The notes under the pieces were generated by a model. The model had not been told where the DNA came from. It ran no database searches and saw nothing but the letters and a program-made list of their open reading frames with translations. DNA of 64,000 bases from RUG100 sp050953425 (GTDB lineage Bacteria; Bacillota; Clostridia; Peptostreptococcales; Anaerovoracaceae): NCBI GenBank assembly GCA_050953425.1, contig JBMNMQ010000003.1:434001-498000 (forward strand), read 5' to 3'. Shown here in pieces: positions 35,014 through 43,988 of the stretch; the first letter of the stretch is position 1, and each line of letters opens with the position of its first letter. A program made the translations under genes and the position numbers.

Positions 35014-36264
35014 ATGAAAACGTGTGAAATCCGTGACCCCGGCCTGGCGCCGTCCGGTCACGAGAAAATAGAGTGGGTGCGGCACAACATGCCGCTGCTC
35101 TCCGGGCTCGAGGAGGAATTTCGGGCCGGACAGCCGTTCCGCGGTGTCCGCATCTCGCTCTCGATCCATATGGAGGCCAAGACCGCCTATCTGTGCAAGG
35201 TGCTGGCGGCCGGCGGTGCCGAACTGGCGGCGACCGGCAGCAACGCACTCTCGACACAGGACGATGTGGCGGCGGCACTGGCCGACGACGGCATCTCGGT
35301 CTTTGCCGTGCACGGTGTCGACGAAGAGGGCTACTTCCGCCAGATCGAGCAGTGCCTGGAGCATCATCCCCATATCATCATCGATGACGGCGGCGATCTG
35401 GTCAGCATGGTGCACGGGCGCCGTCCGGATCTCGCCGATGCCGTCTGGGGCGGCTGCGAGGAGACGACCACCGGCATCATCCGCCTCAAGGCGATGGAGC
35501 GGGAGGGCGTGCTGAAATTCCCGATGGTGGCGGTCAACGACGCCGACTGCAAGCACCTCTTTGACAACCGCTACGGTACCGGCCAGTCGGTCTGGGACAG
35601 CCTGATGCGCAACACCAATCTGATCGTTGCCGGCAAGACCGTCGTCGTCGCCGGCTACGGCTGGTGCGGCCGCGGCATCGCGATGCGGGCGGCGGCTCTG
35701 GGCGCACAGGTGATCGTCACCGAGGTCAATCCGGTGCGCGCCATGGAAGCAAAGATGGACGGCCACAGCGTGATGACGATGGCACAGGCGGCGCCGCGGG
35801 GCGACTTCTTTATCACCGCCACCGGCTGCAAGGGCACGATCCGCGCCGAGCATATGATGGCGATGAAGGACGGCGCGATCCTCGCCAACGCCGGTCACTT
35901 TGACGTCGAAGTCGACGTCGCCGCGGCCCGGGAGATGGCGGTCGAGCAGCATGAGACGCGCCGCAACATCATCGGCTACACGCTGCCCGGCGGGCGGCAG
36001 ATCCACATTCTCGCCGAGGGGCGCCTGGTCAACATCGCGGCGGCCGACGGCCACCCGGCGGAAATCATGGATCTGTCCTTTGCCGTGCAGGCTTACAGTG
36101 CCCTCTATATCCGCGATTATCACGAAGAACTCGAAAACCGGGTCATCGATGTCTCAGCCGACATCGACCGGCTGATCGCCGGCAAAAAGCTGGCCGCCTG
36201 GGGCATCGAGATCGATGCGCTCAGCGAAGAGCAAAAGCAGTATTTGAACAGCTGGCGGGTCTGA
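35014..36264 (+). CDS. ahcY: Adenosylhomocysteinase
   Basis: A 416-residue NAD-dependent enzyme splitting S-adenosylhomocysteine into homocysteine and adenosine. Family motifs are SIHMEAKTAYL, STQDDVAAAL, GGCEETTTGI and VNDADCKHLFDNRYGTGQS, which holds the catalytic lysine and aspartate. NAD binding is GYGWCGRGIAMRAAALGAQVIVTEVNP. The length fits the compact form that lacks the roughly 40-residue insert. The ATG at 35014 is chosen because AAGGAGG lies eight bases upstream; the frame is open earlier. No SAH riboswitch is visible in the 155-bp leader. Confidence 0.93.
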   Translation: MKTCEIRDPGLAPSGHEKIEWVRHNMPLLSGLEEEFRAGQPFRGVRISLSIHMEAKTAYLCKVLAAGGAELAATGSNALSTQDDVAAALADDGISVFAVHGVDEEGYFRQIEQCLEHHPHIIIDDGGDLVSMVHGRRPDLADAVWGGCEETTTGIIRLKAMEREGVLKFPMVAVNDADCKHLFDNRYGTGQSVWDSLMRNTNLIVAGKTVVVAGYGWCGRGIAMRAAALGAQVIVTEVNPVRAMEAKMDGHSVMTMAQAAPRGDFFITATGCKGTIRAEHMMAMKDGAILANAGHFDVEVDVAAAREMAVEQHETRRNIIGYTLPGGRQIHILAEGRLVNIAAADGHPAEIMDLSFAVQAYSALYIRDYHEELENRVIDVSADIDRLIAGKKLAAWGIEIDALSEEQKQYLNSWRV

Positions 36265-36320
36265 AACAGCACCTGCCGTCAGCAGCCGCCGGGAAAGAGA
36301 ACGGCGGGGGAGTGTGAACA

Positions 36321-37133
36321 ATGTCCAACATCCATGTCGATTTTGACCGCAATGTGAACATCAAGCGACGCATTAAAAAAAATGTGGAAGAAGCGGCACT
36401 GCGCTGGCAGGCGCAGCCAAAGCACCACGTGCCGTATGAAACCCCGACGATCGGCTACGTCAGCGTGGAACACCCGCTGTTTATGATCTACTACGATCAA
36501 CAAGTCAGTCAGCATCCGAAGGAGATTTACAGACCCGGCAACACGGTCGTCCTCGTGGCGATTCCCTACGGCAGGGAAGTCGTCGAGAGCAACCGCGGCG
36601 GCGCGCATCCGTCCCGGCTGTGGCTCGACGCGTTCTTCGATTCGATGCATCTGGGCATGTATCTCAACCGGATCGTGCGCGACACGTTTGACGAAGTGGG
36701 ACGTCTGCATTCCGGCACTAATGCGCCGACCGACTGGAACGAAGAGACGCACCGCGCCGAATGGTCGCATAAACTGGCGGCCTATGCGGCCGGCATGGGA
36801 CGCTTTGGCATCGGCGGCTCCTTCCATACCGAAAACGGGTTCTGCGGCAGGATCACGAGCATTCTCGTTGATGAGCATTACGCTCCGTTTACCGAGGAAA
36901 ACATCGCCTGGCAGGATTCGGAGCACGCGCTCGATCATGTGCGCAGTGACAGCAAGTACCACAGCGGCGAGGGTGTGGAGGTCAGCCGGCAGGCGATCGA
37001 GGCCTGCCCCGGCTGTGCCATCGATGAGCGCGGCATCGATCAGGAGAAGTGTCAGGCTTACTGCAAGCTGATCAATTCCTATACGCCGTCACCGGAAGTC
37101 TGCGGCAAATGCTTTTACCATGATGTGGAATGA
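36321..37133 (+). CDS. QueG-like epoxyqueuosine-reductase family protein
   Basis: A 270-residue protein of the short QueG-like type found in anaerobes. AAYAAGMGRFGIGGSFHTENGFCGRITSILVD resembles the cobalamin-binding core of QueG. The C-terminal cysteine pattern CPGCAIDERGIDQEKCQAYC plus CGKCFYHD suggests an iron-sulfur cluster, but the spacing is not a standard double ferredoxin. The true substrate is uncertain. The ATG at 36321 is 56 bp after ahcY, and a terminator follows. No other queuosine gene is nearby. Confidence 0.75.
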   Translation: MSNIHVDFDRNVNIKRRIKKNVEEAALRWQAQPKHHVPYETPTIGYVSVEHPLFMIYYDQQVSQHPKEIYRPGNTVVLVAIPYGREVVESNRGGAHPSRLWLDAFFDSMHLGMYLNRIVRDTFDEVGRLHSGTNAPTDWNEETHRAEWSHKLAAYAAGMGRFGIGGSFHTENGFCGRITSILVDEHYAPFTEENIAWQDSEHALDHVRSDSKYHSGEGVEVSRQAIEACPGCAIDERGIDQEKCQAYCKLINSYTPSPEVCGKCFYHDVE

Positions 37134-37187
37134 ACCGGTATCGATCCGGCGGGAAGCACTCGGTACCGGACAATACGCATGAACGCC

Positions 37188-37213
37188 AAAAGCCGGCCTC
37201 GCGGCCGGCTTTG
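37188..37213. terminator. Bidirectional terminator between the QueG-like gene and nadA
   Basis: AGCCGGCC (37191-37198), loop TCGC, GGCCGGCT (37203-37210). A short T run follows on the plus strand and TTTTGG on the minus strand. Confidence 0.8.
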
Positions 37214-37223
37214 CGGTGCGGCT

Positions 37224-38150
37224 TCAGCCGCCCAGTTCGATCATGCGGTCGATGCAGCGCCGCGCATCGCGCAGCGTGGCCTCATCGAGCTTGATTTCCT
37301 CGCCGCCGTCGCCGCGGACGGCGTGCCAGACGTCGGCCAGCGTGGTGATTCGCATATCGTTGCAGACGCAGGCTGTGGAAAGCGGGTAGAAGCGCTTGTC
37401 CGGGCAGTCGTACTGCAGATGCTGGACGATGCTGCACTCGGTGCCGATGATGAACTCTTCGGCGTCGCTGTTTTTGGCAAAGTCGATGATGCCGGTGGTG
37501 CTGCCGACGTAGTCGGCGTGTTCGGTGACCTCGCCGAGGCATTCCGGATGACAGAGCAGCAGCGCCTGCGGATGCCGCCGCCGGGCGGTTTCGACGTCGG
37601 CGGCGCGGAAACGCGTGTGCGCCGGGCAGCCGCCTTCCACCAGGTGAATGTTTTTCTCCGGCAGCTGCGCGGCCGTCCAGCTGCCGAGCTGGCAGTCGGG
37701 CACGAAGAGGATGTCGCTGTCGGGCATGGCCTCGAGGATGCGCACAGCCGAGGAAGACGTCACCACGACATCGGCCACGGTCTTCAGTGCCGCCGAGGTG
37801 TTGATGTAGGCGGCCAGCTTGTATCCGGGATGGCCTTCCCTGAGGCGCAGGGCGGCCTGACGATCGTACTGGTCCGCCATCGGGCATCCGGCCAGCGGCT
37901 GCGCCAGGAGAACCTTTTTCTCCGGCGAAAGGATCTTGGCGGTCTCGGCCATAAAGCGCACGCCGCACATCAGGATGGTCTGCTGCGGGGCGTTGGCGGC
38001 CTTGACGCTGAGGCCGTAGGAATCGCCGACATAGTCGGCCGCTTCCCAGATCTCGTGGCTCTGATAGGCGTGAGCCAGAATGCAGACGTCGTTTTTCTCT
38101 TTCCACTGCCGGATTTCCTTCAGCAGGGTTTCGGTGGTATGAGCTGTCAT
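37224..38150 (-). CDS. nadA: Quinolinate synthase
   Basis: A 308-residue iron-sulfur enzyme condensing iminoaspartate with dihydroxyacetone phosphate to quinolinate in de novo NAD synthesis. Family landmarks include LAHAYQ near the N-terminus, MCGVRFMAETAK, the repeated pseudo-symmetric domains, HPEC, and the C-terminal TACVCNDMRITTL. The cluster cysteines in MCGV, PECL and CVCN are present. The start at 38150 follows GAGGAGATC; the longer open frame runs through the promoter and operator. It diverges from nadB across a shared palindromic operator. Confidence 0.95.
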   Translation of the reverse strand: MTAHTTETLLKEIRQWKEKNDVCILAHAYQSHEIWEAADYVGDSYGLSVKAANAPQQTILMCGVRFMAETAKILSPEKKVLLAQPLAGCPMADQYDRQAALRLREGHPGYKLAAYINTSAALKTVADVVVTSSSAVRILEAMPDSDILFVPDCQLGSWTAAQLPEKNIHLVEGGCPAHTRFRAADVETARRRHPQALLLCHPECLGEVTEHADYVGSTTGIIDFAKNSDAEEFIIGTECSIVQHLQYDCPDKRFYPLSTACVCNDMRITTLADVWHAVRGDGGEEIKLDEATLRDARRCIDRMIELGG

Positions 38151-38190
38151 GATCTCCTCGCTGTTTGCTCGTGAAAACTTACTGTGCTCT

Positions 38191-38258
38191 ATTGTAGGAC
38201 AGTCCTTCCTTAATGTCAAGACATATGTCTTGTCAATAACCGAAATTGGTGATATAAT
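38191..38258. promoter_or_regulatory. Divergent nadA/nadB promoters with shared palindromic operator (probable NiaR site)
   Basis: For nadB: TTGTCA (38230-38235), 17 bp, TATAAT (38253-38258). For nadA on the minus strand: TTGACA (38219-38214), 17 bp, TACAAT (38196-38191). A perfect 14-bp palindrome AAGACATATGTCTT (38218-38231) sits between and overlaps both -35 boxes, so one bound protein would block both. The niaR-type regulator encoded behind nadC is the obvious candidate. Confidence 0.8.
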
Positions 38259-38353
38259 GCACCCAATACGGAACCGGCCCGTCCGCGAACGCTGATCGAC
38301 GCGGCGCACGATGCGCCGCAGCGGGCGGGAGACAGGAAGGAGAACGAAATACC

Positions 38354-39709
38354 ATGGAGAACAGGGAACAGGAAGAAAACGGGATCGATCGACGCAGCGA
38401 TATTCTGATCGCCGGCAGCGGCTGTTCCGCGCTGTATTTTGCCTTGAAGGCGCCGCGTGACCGCCGCGTCCTCCTGATCACAAAATCCGATTTTGAGAGC
38501 AGCGATTCCTATCTGGCGCAGGGCGGCATCTGCGTCCTCAGGGATGAATCGGATTACGACAGCTACTTTGAAGATACGATGAAAGCGGGACACTACGAAA
38601 ACGACCGCGATTCGGTGGAGATCATGATCCGCTCCTCGCAGGACGTCATCCGCGATCTGATCGACTGCGGCGTTGAATTTGCCCGTACCGAGAGCGGGGA
38701 GATGGATTATACGCGCGAGGGATGCCACTCCAATAAGCGCATTCTCTATCACGAGGATGTCACCGGCAGGGAAATCACGTCCCACCTGCTTGCCGAGGTG
38801 AAAAAGCTGCCCAACGTGACGATGCTGGAATACACGACGCTGCTGGATGTCATCTGCCGCGACAACGTCTGCTACGGCGCGGTGCTGCGCACGGCCGACG
38901 GACGGCTGCAGCGGGTTGCCTGCGATGTGACGGTGCTGGCAACCGGCGGCATCGGCGGACTCTACCGTCATTCCACCAATTTCCGGCATCTGACCGGCGA
39001 CGCCCTGGCGATCGCGCTGCGGCACGACATCGCCCTGGAGCACGTCGATTACATCCAGATCCATCCGACGACCTTTTATTCCGACGCCGAGGAGGAGCGC
39101 AGCTTTCTGATCTCCGAATCGGCCCGCGGCGAGGGAGCGCGCCTCTACGACAAGGACGGCCGCCGCTTTACCGACGAACTGCTGCCGCGCGACCGGCTCA
39201 CCAGCGCGATCCGCGCGCAGATGGAAAAGGACGGCACGGATTACGTCTGGGAGGATCTGCGCACGATTGCCCCGGAAGAGCTCGAGAGCCACTTCCCCAA
39301 CATCGTGGCGCACTGCCGGGAAGCCGGCTACGACGTCAGTGAACGCTGCATTCCGGTGGCGCCGGCGCAGCACTATTTCATGGGCGGCATCAAGGTCGAC
39401 CACGAGAGCCGCACCTCGATGGCGCAGCTCTATGCGATCGGCGAAACCGCCTGCAACGGCGTCCACGGCCGCAACCGGCTGGCCAGCAACTCGCTGCTCG
39501 AATCGCTGGTCTTTGCCCGGCGGGCCGCGGCCGATACGGCGCAGCGGCAGCCGCTGCCATGTCCCGACGCCGATCTCTTTGCGCGCTGGGATCTGACCCC
39601 GTACCGGGACGCGCAGGCGCTGCAGAAGGAGTACGCGGAGATGGTGGAAGCGGAAATCGACCGCGTCGGCGGCGGCAATCGCGCCGGCGTCGCCTACCGC
39701 GAGTTCTGA
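38354..39709 (+). CDS. nadB: L-aspartate oxidase (short form)
   Basis: A 451-residue FAD enzyme oxidising aspartate to iminoaspartate, the substrate of NadA. The FAD loop is ILIAGSGCSALYFAL. Further marks are SYLAQGGICV, TREGCHSNKRILYHEDVTGREI, GARLYDKDGRRFTDEL and HYFMGGIKVD. NGVHGRNRLASNSLLESLVF closes the flavin domain. The helical C-terminal domain of the 520-540-residue enzymes is missing: the protein ends soon after the capping region, as in a number of clostridial homologues. The ATG follows AGGAAGGAG. Confidence 0.95.
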   Translation: MENREQEENGIDRRSDILIAGSGCSALYFALKAPRDRRVLLITKSDFESSDSYLAQGGICVLRDESDYDSYFEDTMKAGHYENDRDSVEIMIRSSQDVIRDLIDCGVEFARTESGEMDYTREGCHSNKRILYHEDVTGREITSHLLAEVKKLPNVTMLEYTTLLDVICRDNVCYGAVLRTADGRLQRVACDVTVLATGGIGGLYRHSTNFRHLTGDALAIALRHDIALEHVDYIQIHPTTFYSDAEEERSFLISESARGEGARLYDKDGRRFTDELLPRDRLTSAIRAQMEKDGTDYVWEDLRTIAPEELESHFPNIVAHCREAGYDVSERCIPVAPAQHYFMGGIKVDHESRTSMAQLYAIGETACNGVHGRNRLASNSLLESLVFARRAAADTAQRQPLPCPDADLFARWDLTPYRDAQALQKEYAEMVEAEIDRVGGGNRAGVAYREF

Positions 39710-39815
39710 CCGGCAGGCGATCGCCGCAGGCTGCGACATGCGGCCTGCAGCGGGCTTTCGACCGCCGCGGGCTGCCGCACGGAAAACAGCAATAAGTACA
39801 AGGAGACAGAAATCA

Positions 39816-40670
39816 ATGATCGATAAAACAACGATGAAGTTAAACGTGGATCCGCTGCTTCTCAGCGCTCTGCGGGAGGATATCACCAGCGAGGACGTTT
39901 CCACGAATTCCGTGGTCTCGGCCGGCCGGCGCGGCACGGCGGAACTGCTCGCCAAGCAGGCGGGCACGATCTGCGGCCTGCAGGTGTTCGCCCGGGTCTT
40001 TACGCTGCTCGACGCCGACACCGAGATTGCCCTTGCCGCCGAAGACGGCGACGCGGTTACAGAGGGGCAGAAGCTGGGCACGCTGACCGGTGACATGAGC
40101 GTGCTGCTCAGCGGCGAACGCACGGCGCTCAATTTTCTGCAGCGCATGAGCGGCATCGCCACCTACACCCGCGAGGTGCTCGGCGACCTTGCGGGCAGCG
40201 GCATCCGGCTGCTGGATACGCGCAAGACGACGCCCAACAACCGCATCTTCGAAAAGTATGCGGTGCGCATGGGCGGCGGCTGCAACCATCGCTACAACCT
40301 CTCGGACGGCGTCATGCTCAAGGACAACCACATCGGCGCCGCCGGCGGCGTCGGTCCGGCCGTGCGGCGGGCCAGGGAATACGCCCCCTTTGTGCGCCGC
40401 ATCGAGGTGGAGACGGAGACGCTGGAGATGGTGGAGGAAGCGGTCGCGGCCGGAGCCGACATCATCATGCTCGACAACATGGATCACGAAACGATGGCCC
40501 GCGCGCTGCAGCTCATCGACGGACGCGCGGAAACCGAGGTGTCCGGCAATGTGACGAGGGAGAACATCGCCCGGCTGGCCGACCTCGGGGTCGATTATAT
40601 TTCCAGCGGTGCGCTGACCCATTCCGCCCCGATTCTTGACATATCACTGAAAAATATGCATGCTGTATAA
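39816..40670 (+). CDS. nadC: Nicotinate-nucleotide pyrophosphorylase (carboxylating)
   Basis: A 284-residue quinolinate phosphoribosyltransferase making nicotinate mononucleotide. Motifs include EDITSEDVST, ERTALNFLQRMSGIAT, LLDTRKTTPNNR, KDNHI, EVETETLE and VDYISSGALTHSAPILDISL. AAGGAGACAG precedes the ATG at 39816. The 106-bp gap from nadB is GC-rich; the pair is presumably co-transcribed from the nadB promoter. niaR follows 25 bp after its stop. Confidence 0.96.
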   Translation: MIDKTTMKLNVDPLLLSALREDITSEDVSTNSVVSAGRRGTAELLAKQAGTICGLQVFARVFTLLDADTEIALAAEDGDAVTEGQKLGTLTGDMSVLLSGERTALNFLQRMSGIATYTREVLGDLAGSGIRLLDTRKTTPNNRIFEKYAVRMGGGCNHRYNLSDGVMLKDNHIGAAGGVGPAVRRAREYAPFVRRIEVETETLEMVEEAVAAGADIIMLDNMDHETMARALQLIDGRAETEVSGNVTRENIARLADLGVDYISSGALTHSAPILDISLKNMHAV

Positions 40671-40695
40671 TATCGAAGAATAAGGAGGGAAAGAT

Positions 40696-41280
40696 TTGCG
40701 GGAAACAATGCGCGGAGAAGAGCGGAGGAGTGCGATCCTCCGAAGACTGCAGGACAATGACCGGCCTCTTTCCGGCAGTGCGCTGTCGCGGGAGTTCCGG
40801 GTCAGCCGGCAGGTGATCGTGCAGGATATCGCCCTGCTGCGGGCCGGCGGCGCCAAGATTCTGGCTTCCAGCCGCGGCTATCTGCTGCTGCGGGAGAGCC
40901 TCACCAGCCGCGTCTTTAAAGTTCGACACAACGAGGAACAGACCGAGCAGGAGTTGAATCTCTTCGTCGATCACGGCGGTTTCGTCAAGGATGTGTTCAT
41001 CTACCACAAAGTTTACGGGATGGTGCGGGTGCCGCTGAATATCGGCTCGCGCGTCGAGGTGCAGGCGTTCATGGAGACCCTGCGCAGCGGGCAGTCGCGG
41101 CCGCTTTCGGGCGCGACCTCCGGCTATCACTATCATACGGTGGAAGCCGATCACCGCGACGCACTCGATCAGATTCAGAACGCGCTGGCAGAAGTCGGCT
41201 TTTTAGCGCCGCTGCAGGATGACGAACCGGTCGATTTCTGGCAGGAGAGTGAAGAAGGGGCAGAGGGAAAGAGAGAGTAA
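40696..41280 (+). CDS. niaR: NiaR-type transcriptional repressor of NAD synthesis (HTH-3H)
   Basis: A 194-residue regulator. The N-terminal winged helix is RRSAILRRLQDNDRPLSGSALSREFRVSRQVIVQDIALLR. The C-terminal 3H domain carries conserved histidines in KVRHNEEQTEQELNLFVDHGG, IYHKVYG and SGYHYHTVEADH. Homologues bind nicotinic acid and repress nad and niacin-uptake genes. It starts with TTG at 40696, six bases after AGGAGGG; an ATG four codons later lacks such a site. As the last gene of nadBC-niaR it probably represses its own operon and nadA through the 38218-38231 palindrome. Confidence 0.92.
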   Translation: MRETMRGEERRSAILRRLQDNDRPLSGSALSREFRVSRQVIVQDIALLRAGGAKILASSRGYLLLRESLTSRVFKVRHNEEQTEQELNLFVDHGGFVKDVFIYHKVYGMVRVPLNIGSRVEVQAFMETLRSGQSRPLSGATSGYHYHTVEADHRDALDQIQNALAEVGFLAPLQDDEPVDFWQESEEGAEGKRE

Positions 41281-41504
41281 AGGGACAGGCAGCGAGAAGG
41301 ACCGCGCGGGTCAGACGCTGCCATTCCTTATCCGCTTCGATCACTGTCGGTTCGCATCTTGCTCGGCTGCGTGATCCTTCATGCGACGCGGCCGCTGCCG
41401 CCTGTGACGGCTGGGATGTATTCTGCGGGCCTTTCGATCGCAGCGGTCAGGGCTGGTCCGGCGGGTTTGTCCGGCGGACCGTCATCCCCGGCCTGATTCG
41501 GCGG

Positions 41505-41984
41505 TCACTCGTCCCCGGTGGTGTCGAGGGCGGCGACGGCACGCTCGATTTCATCCATCTGATCTTCGCCGAAGACACGAAAACCGGCGCGCTGCAGCAC
41601 CTCGGCGGTGAAGCCGCGGCCGGGTATTTTTTTGCCGCGAAAACTGCCGTCGTGGATCTGCAGGCTGCCGCAGGAGGGACTGCTCTGCTTGAGAATGCAG
41701 AGCGCCGCATCGCAGGAACGCGCCAGCGCCAGAGCCGCGGCGGCGCCTCGTTCATAGGCGGTCGTCACATCGCGGCCGTCGCGGGTGACGACTCTGCTGC
41801 CGCGGCGCTGCGCCTCGGGACGCGGCACCGGCAGACCGCCGGCCACTTCCGGGCAGATCGGCACCAGCCGGCCCTCCTCGAGCCAGCGCTGAAAGCGGGG
41901 ATCGTCCAGCGCCCGGGCGCGTCCGTCGTAGCGGACGGGTTCCCCGCAGAGGCAGGCGCTGACGAGCAGGCGCCGCCGCTTCAT
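41505..41984 (-). CDS. DUF523 family protein
   Basis: A 159-residue protein of the DUF523 family. The marks are SACLCGEPVRYDG at the N-terminus, PICPEVAGGLPVPRPEAQ, and ILKQSSPSCGSLQIHDGSF. The conserved cysteines suggest a metal or redox role, but the function is unknown. The ATG overlaps the gltX stop as ATGA, so it is translated from the gltX message. The 224-bp gap to niaR holds no gene and no clear terminator. Confidence 0.9.
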   Translation of the reverse strand: MKRRRLLVSACLCGEPVRYDGRARALDDPRFQRWLEEGRLVPICPEVAGGLPVPRPEAQRRGSRVVTRDGRDVTTAYERGAAAALALARSCDAALCILKQSSPSCGSLQIHDGSFRGKKIPGRGFTAEVLQRAGFRVFGEDQMDEIERAVAALDTTGDE

Positions 41985-43630
41985 GACAGCTTGTCGCGCA
42001 TCGCCTCCAGACGGCGGCGGGTGCGCGCTTCCCCGAGAATCTGCTGAATGGCCCAGATGTCCGGCGACTGCCGGCGGCCGACGAGGGCGATGCGGATCAC
42101 TTCGCTGACGTGGCCGACGTGGCCCTTGTAGTCCTCCGGGTGCTTTTTGTAGTCCTTCGGCTTGGCGGCGTAGCCGAGATCGACGGCAATGGCGCGGATC
42201 TTTTCAAACCACTGTCCGCTGTCGTCGCTGTGGTCGTAGGTCGCGAGGTAGGCCGTGAGGATGGCGGCCGCATCCGCGGCGGCTTCCGGCGGCATCTCGT
42301 CCTCGATGACGAAGTAATCGTCGTAGAAGTAGCTGATGAAGCCGAACATCTGGCTGGCGCAGATGAAGTCCTTGCGCGGCTTGCGGCCCTCCCTGCCGAG
42401 GTCGAGGATGTCGAGCAGAACGTCGTCGGCGAGTACGTCGGTGAGTTCGGGACGATAGCGGGCGGCCCAGTCGCGGAGGAAGTCCGCCAGCTCGGCGGCC
42501 GGGATTTTCACCAGCGTGTCCTTGGAGACGTCGTTGAGCTTGTCGAGATCAAAGAGCGCGCCGGACGTGCTCATCTTCTCGATGCGGAAGGGGAACTCCT
42601 CGGCCGCGTCATCCGGATGTGTGGCACGCCATTCCTCGTAGTCGGAATTGAGGATGGTGAGCAGGTACTCGCGCACCGCACGCGGATGGTAGCCGCGTTC
42701 CCGGTAAAAGTCGAGCGCCAGCTCCGGATCCCTGCGTTTGGAGAGCTTGCGCTTGTTGCCGTTTTCGTCGCGCTTCATCAGCACGGCGGTATGGCAGTAC
42801 ACCGGCGGTTCAAAGCCGAGCTGCGCGAAGAGCTCGAGGTGGATCGGCAGCGAGGAGAGCCATTCTTCGCCGCGCACGACGTGGGTTGTGCGCATGAAAT
42901 GATCGTCGCAGACGTGCGCGAAGTGATAGGTGGGGATGCCGTTGGCCTTGAGGATGACGATGTCCTGGAAGTTTTCCGGCATGGTCAGCTGGCCGCGGAT
43001 GCCGTCGCGCACGGTGATTTCCCGCGGCTGCGACGGATTGCCGGCGGAACGCAGCCGCAGCACCCAGCTCTGTCCGGCATCGAGACGCGCCTGCACCTCA
43101 TCGAGGCCGAGGTCGCGGCAGCGGGCGTAGGGGCCATAGATGCCCGGTGTTTCTTTGGCGGCTTCTTGCTCGGCGCGGATGGCGGCGATTTCCTTCTCGG
43201 TGAGAAAGCATGGATAGGCACAGCCCTTCTTCACCAGTTCTTTGGCAAAGCACCGGTAGAGCGGGCCGCGCTCGCTCTGCCAATAGGGCCCGTAGCTGCC
43301 GTGTTCGCCGTCGGCGGCGGCTCCTTCGTCAAAGCGGATGCCGAAAAAATCGAGGGAGTTGAGAATGGTCTCCACGGCCCCCTCCACATAGCGCTTGTCG
43401 TCGGTGTCCTCGATGCGCAGATAGAAGACGCCGCCGCTCTGATGGGCCAGTCGTTCGTCGACGAAGGCACCGTAGAGATTGCCGAGATGGATGAAGCCGG
43501 TCGGGCTGGGCCCGAGTCGGGTAACCATGGCGCCCTCGTTCAGCGCCCGGGGCGGGTACTGCGCCTCGTAGTCCGCCGGGGTCTTTGCAATATCGGGAAA
43601 GAGCAGTTCTGCCAGTTTATCGCCGTTCAT
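41981..43630 (-). CDS. gltX: Glutamate-tRNA ligase
   Basis: A 549-residue class I aminoacyl-tRNA synthetase. The HIGH-type motif is PSPTGFIHLGNLYGAF and the KMSKS-type motif is KRKLSKRRD; FYLRIEDTDDKRYVEGA is also typical. The C-terminal half carries the anticodon-binding domain. It is longer than the common 480-residue form. The start is set at 43630, where AAGGAG lies nine bases upstream; a longer open frame through the promoter is ignored. It is the first gene of a two-gene transcript with DUF523. Confidence 0.95.
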   Translation of the reverse strand: MNGDKLAELLFPDIAKTPADYEAQYPPRALNEGAMVTRLGPSPTGFIHLGNLYGAFVDERLAHQSGGVFYLRIEDTDDKRYVEGAVETILNSLDFFGIRFDEGAAADGEHGSYGPYWQSERGPLYRCFAKELVKKGCAYPCFLTEKEIAAIRAEQEAAKETPGIYGPYARCRDLGLDEVQARLDAGQSWVLRLRSAGNPSQPREITVRDGIRGQLTMPENFQDIVILKANGIPTYHFAHVCDDHFMRTTHVVRGEEWLSSLPIHLELFAQLGFEPPVYCHTAVLMKRDENGNKRKLSKRRDPELALDFYRERGYHPRAVREYLLTILNSDYEEWRATHPDDAAEEFPFRIEKMSTSGALFDLDKLNDVSKDTLVKIPAAELADFLRDWAARYRPELTDVLADDVLLDILDLGREGRKPRKDFICASQMFGFISYFYDDYFVIEDEMPPEAAADAAAILTAYLATYDHSDDSGQWFEKIRAIAVDLGYAAKPKDYKKHPEDYKGHVGHVSEVIRIALVGRRQSPDIWAIQQILGEARTRRRLEAMRDKLS

Positions 43631-43717
43631 GGTATTTTCTCCTTTTTGTGTTGCCTTCGGCCGCGCTCGCTTTCGGCAGCCGGCGGCCGGCGGGCGTTTC
43701 TGCCGCGCCCGCATTTC

Positions 43718-43747
43718 ATTATATACGCGGTAGGGGTTTTCTGGCAA
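43718..43747 (-). promoter_or_regulatory. gltX: Promoter of gltX
   Basis: On the minus strand TTGCCA (43747-43742), an 18-bp spacer and TATAAT (43723-43718). Confidence 0.65.
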
Positions 43748-43988
43748 GAAAAAGAGGGTATACTATAGACATTGTGAAAGGGGGGGCGCGGGTTTTCGCA
43801 TACTGCCGACGACGGCTGGCTGCTTCGGGCCGGTATGGAATGAGTGCCGAACGAGCGGCTGCCAAAAGAAAGCTGCAGCGCGAATCGCTGCAGAGCGAAC
43901 GACAATAGACAGGACGCTGCGGGACGGACGATCGCGGACGACGGCAGTGCAGACATCAGACCAGGATAACACAGAAAGGAAGGATACC

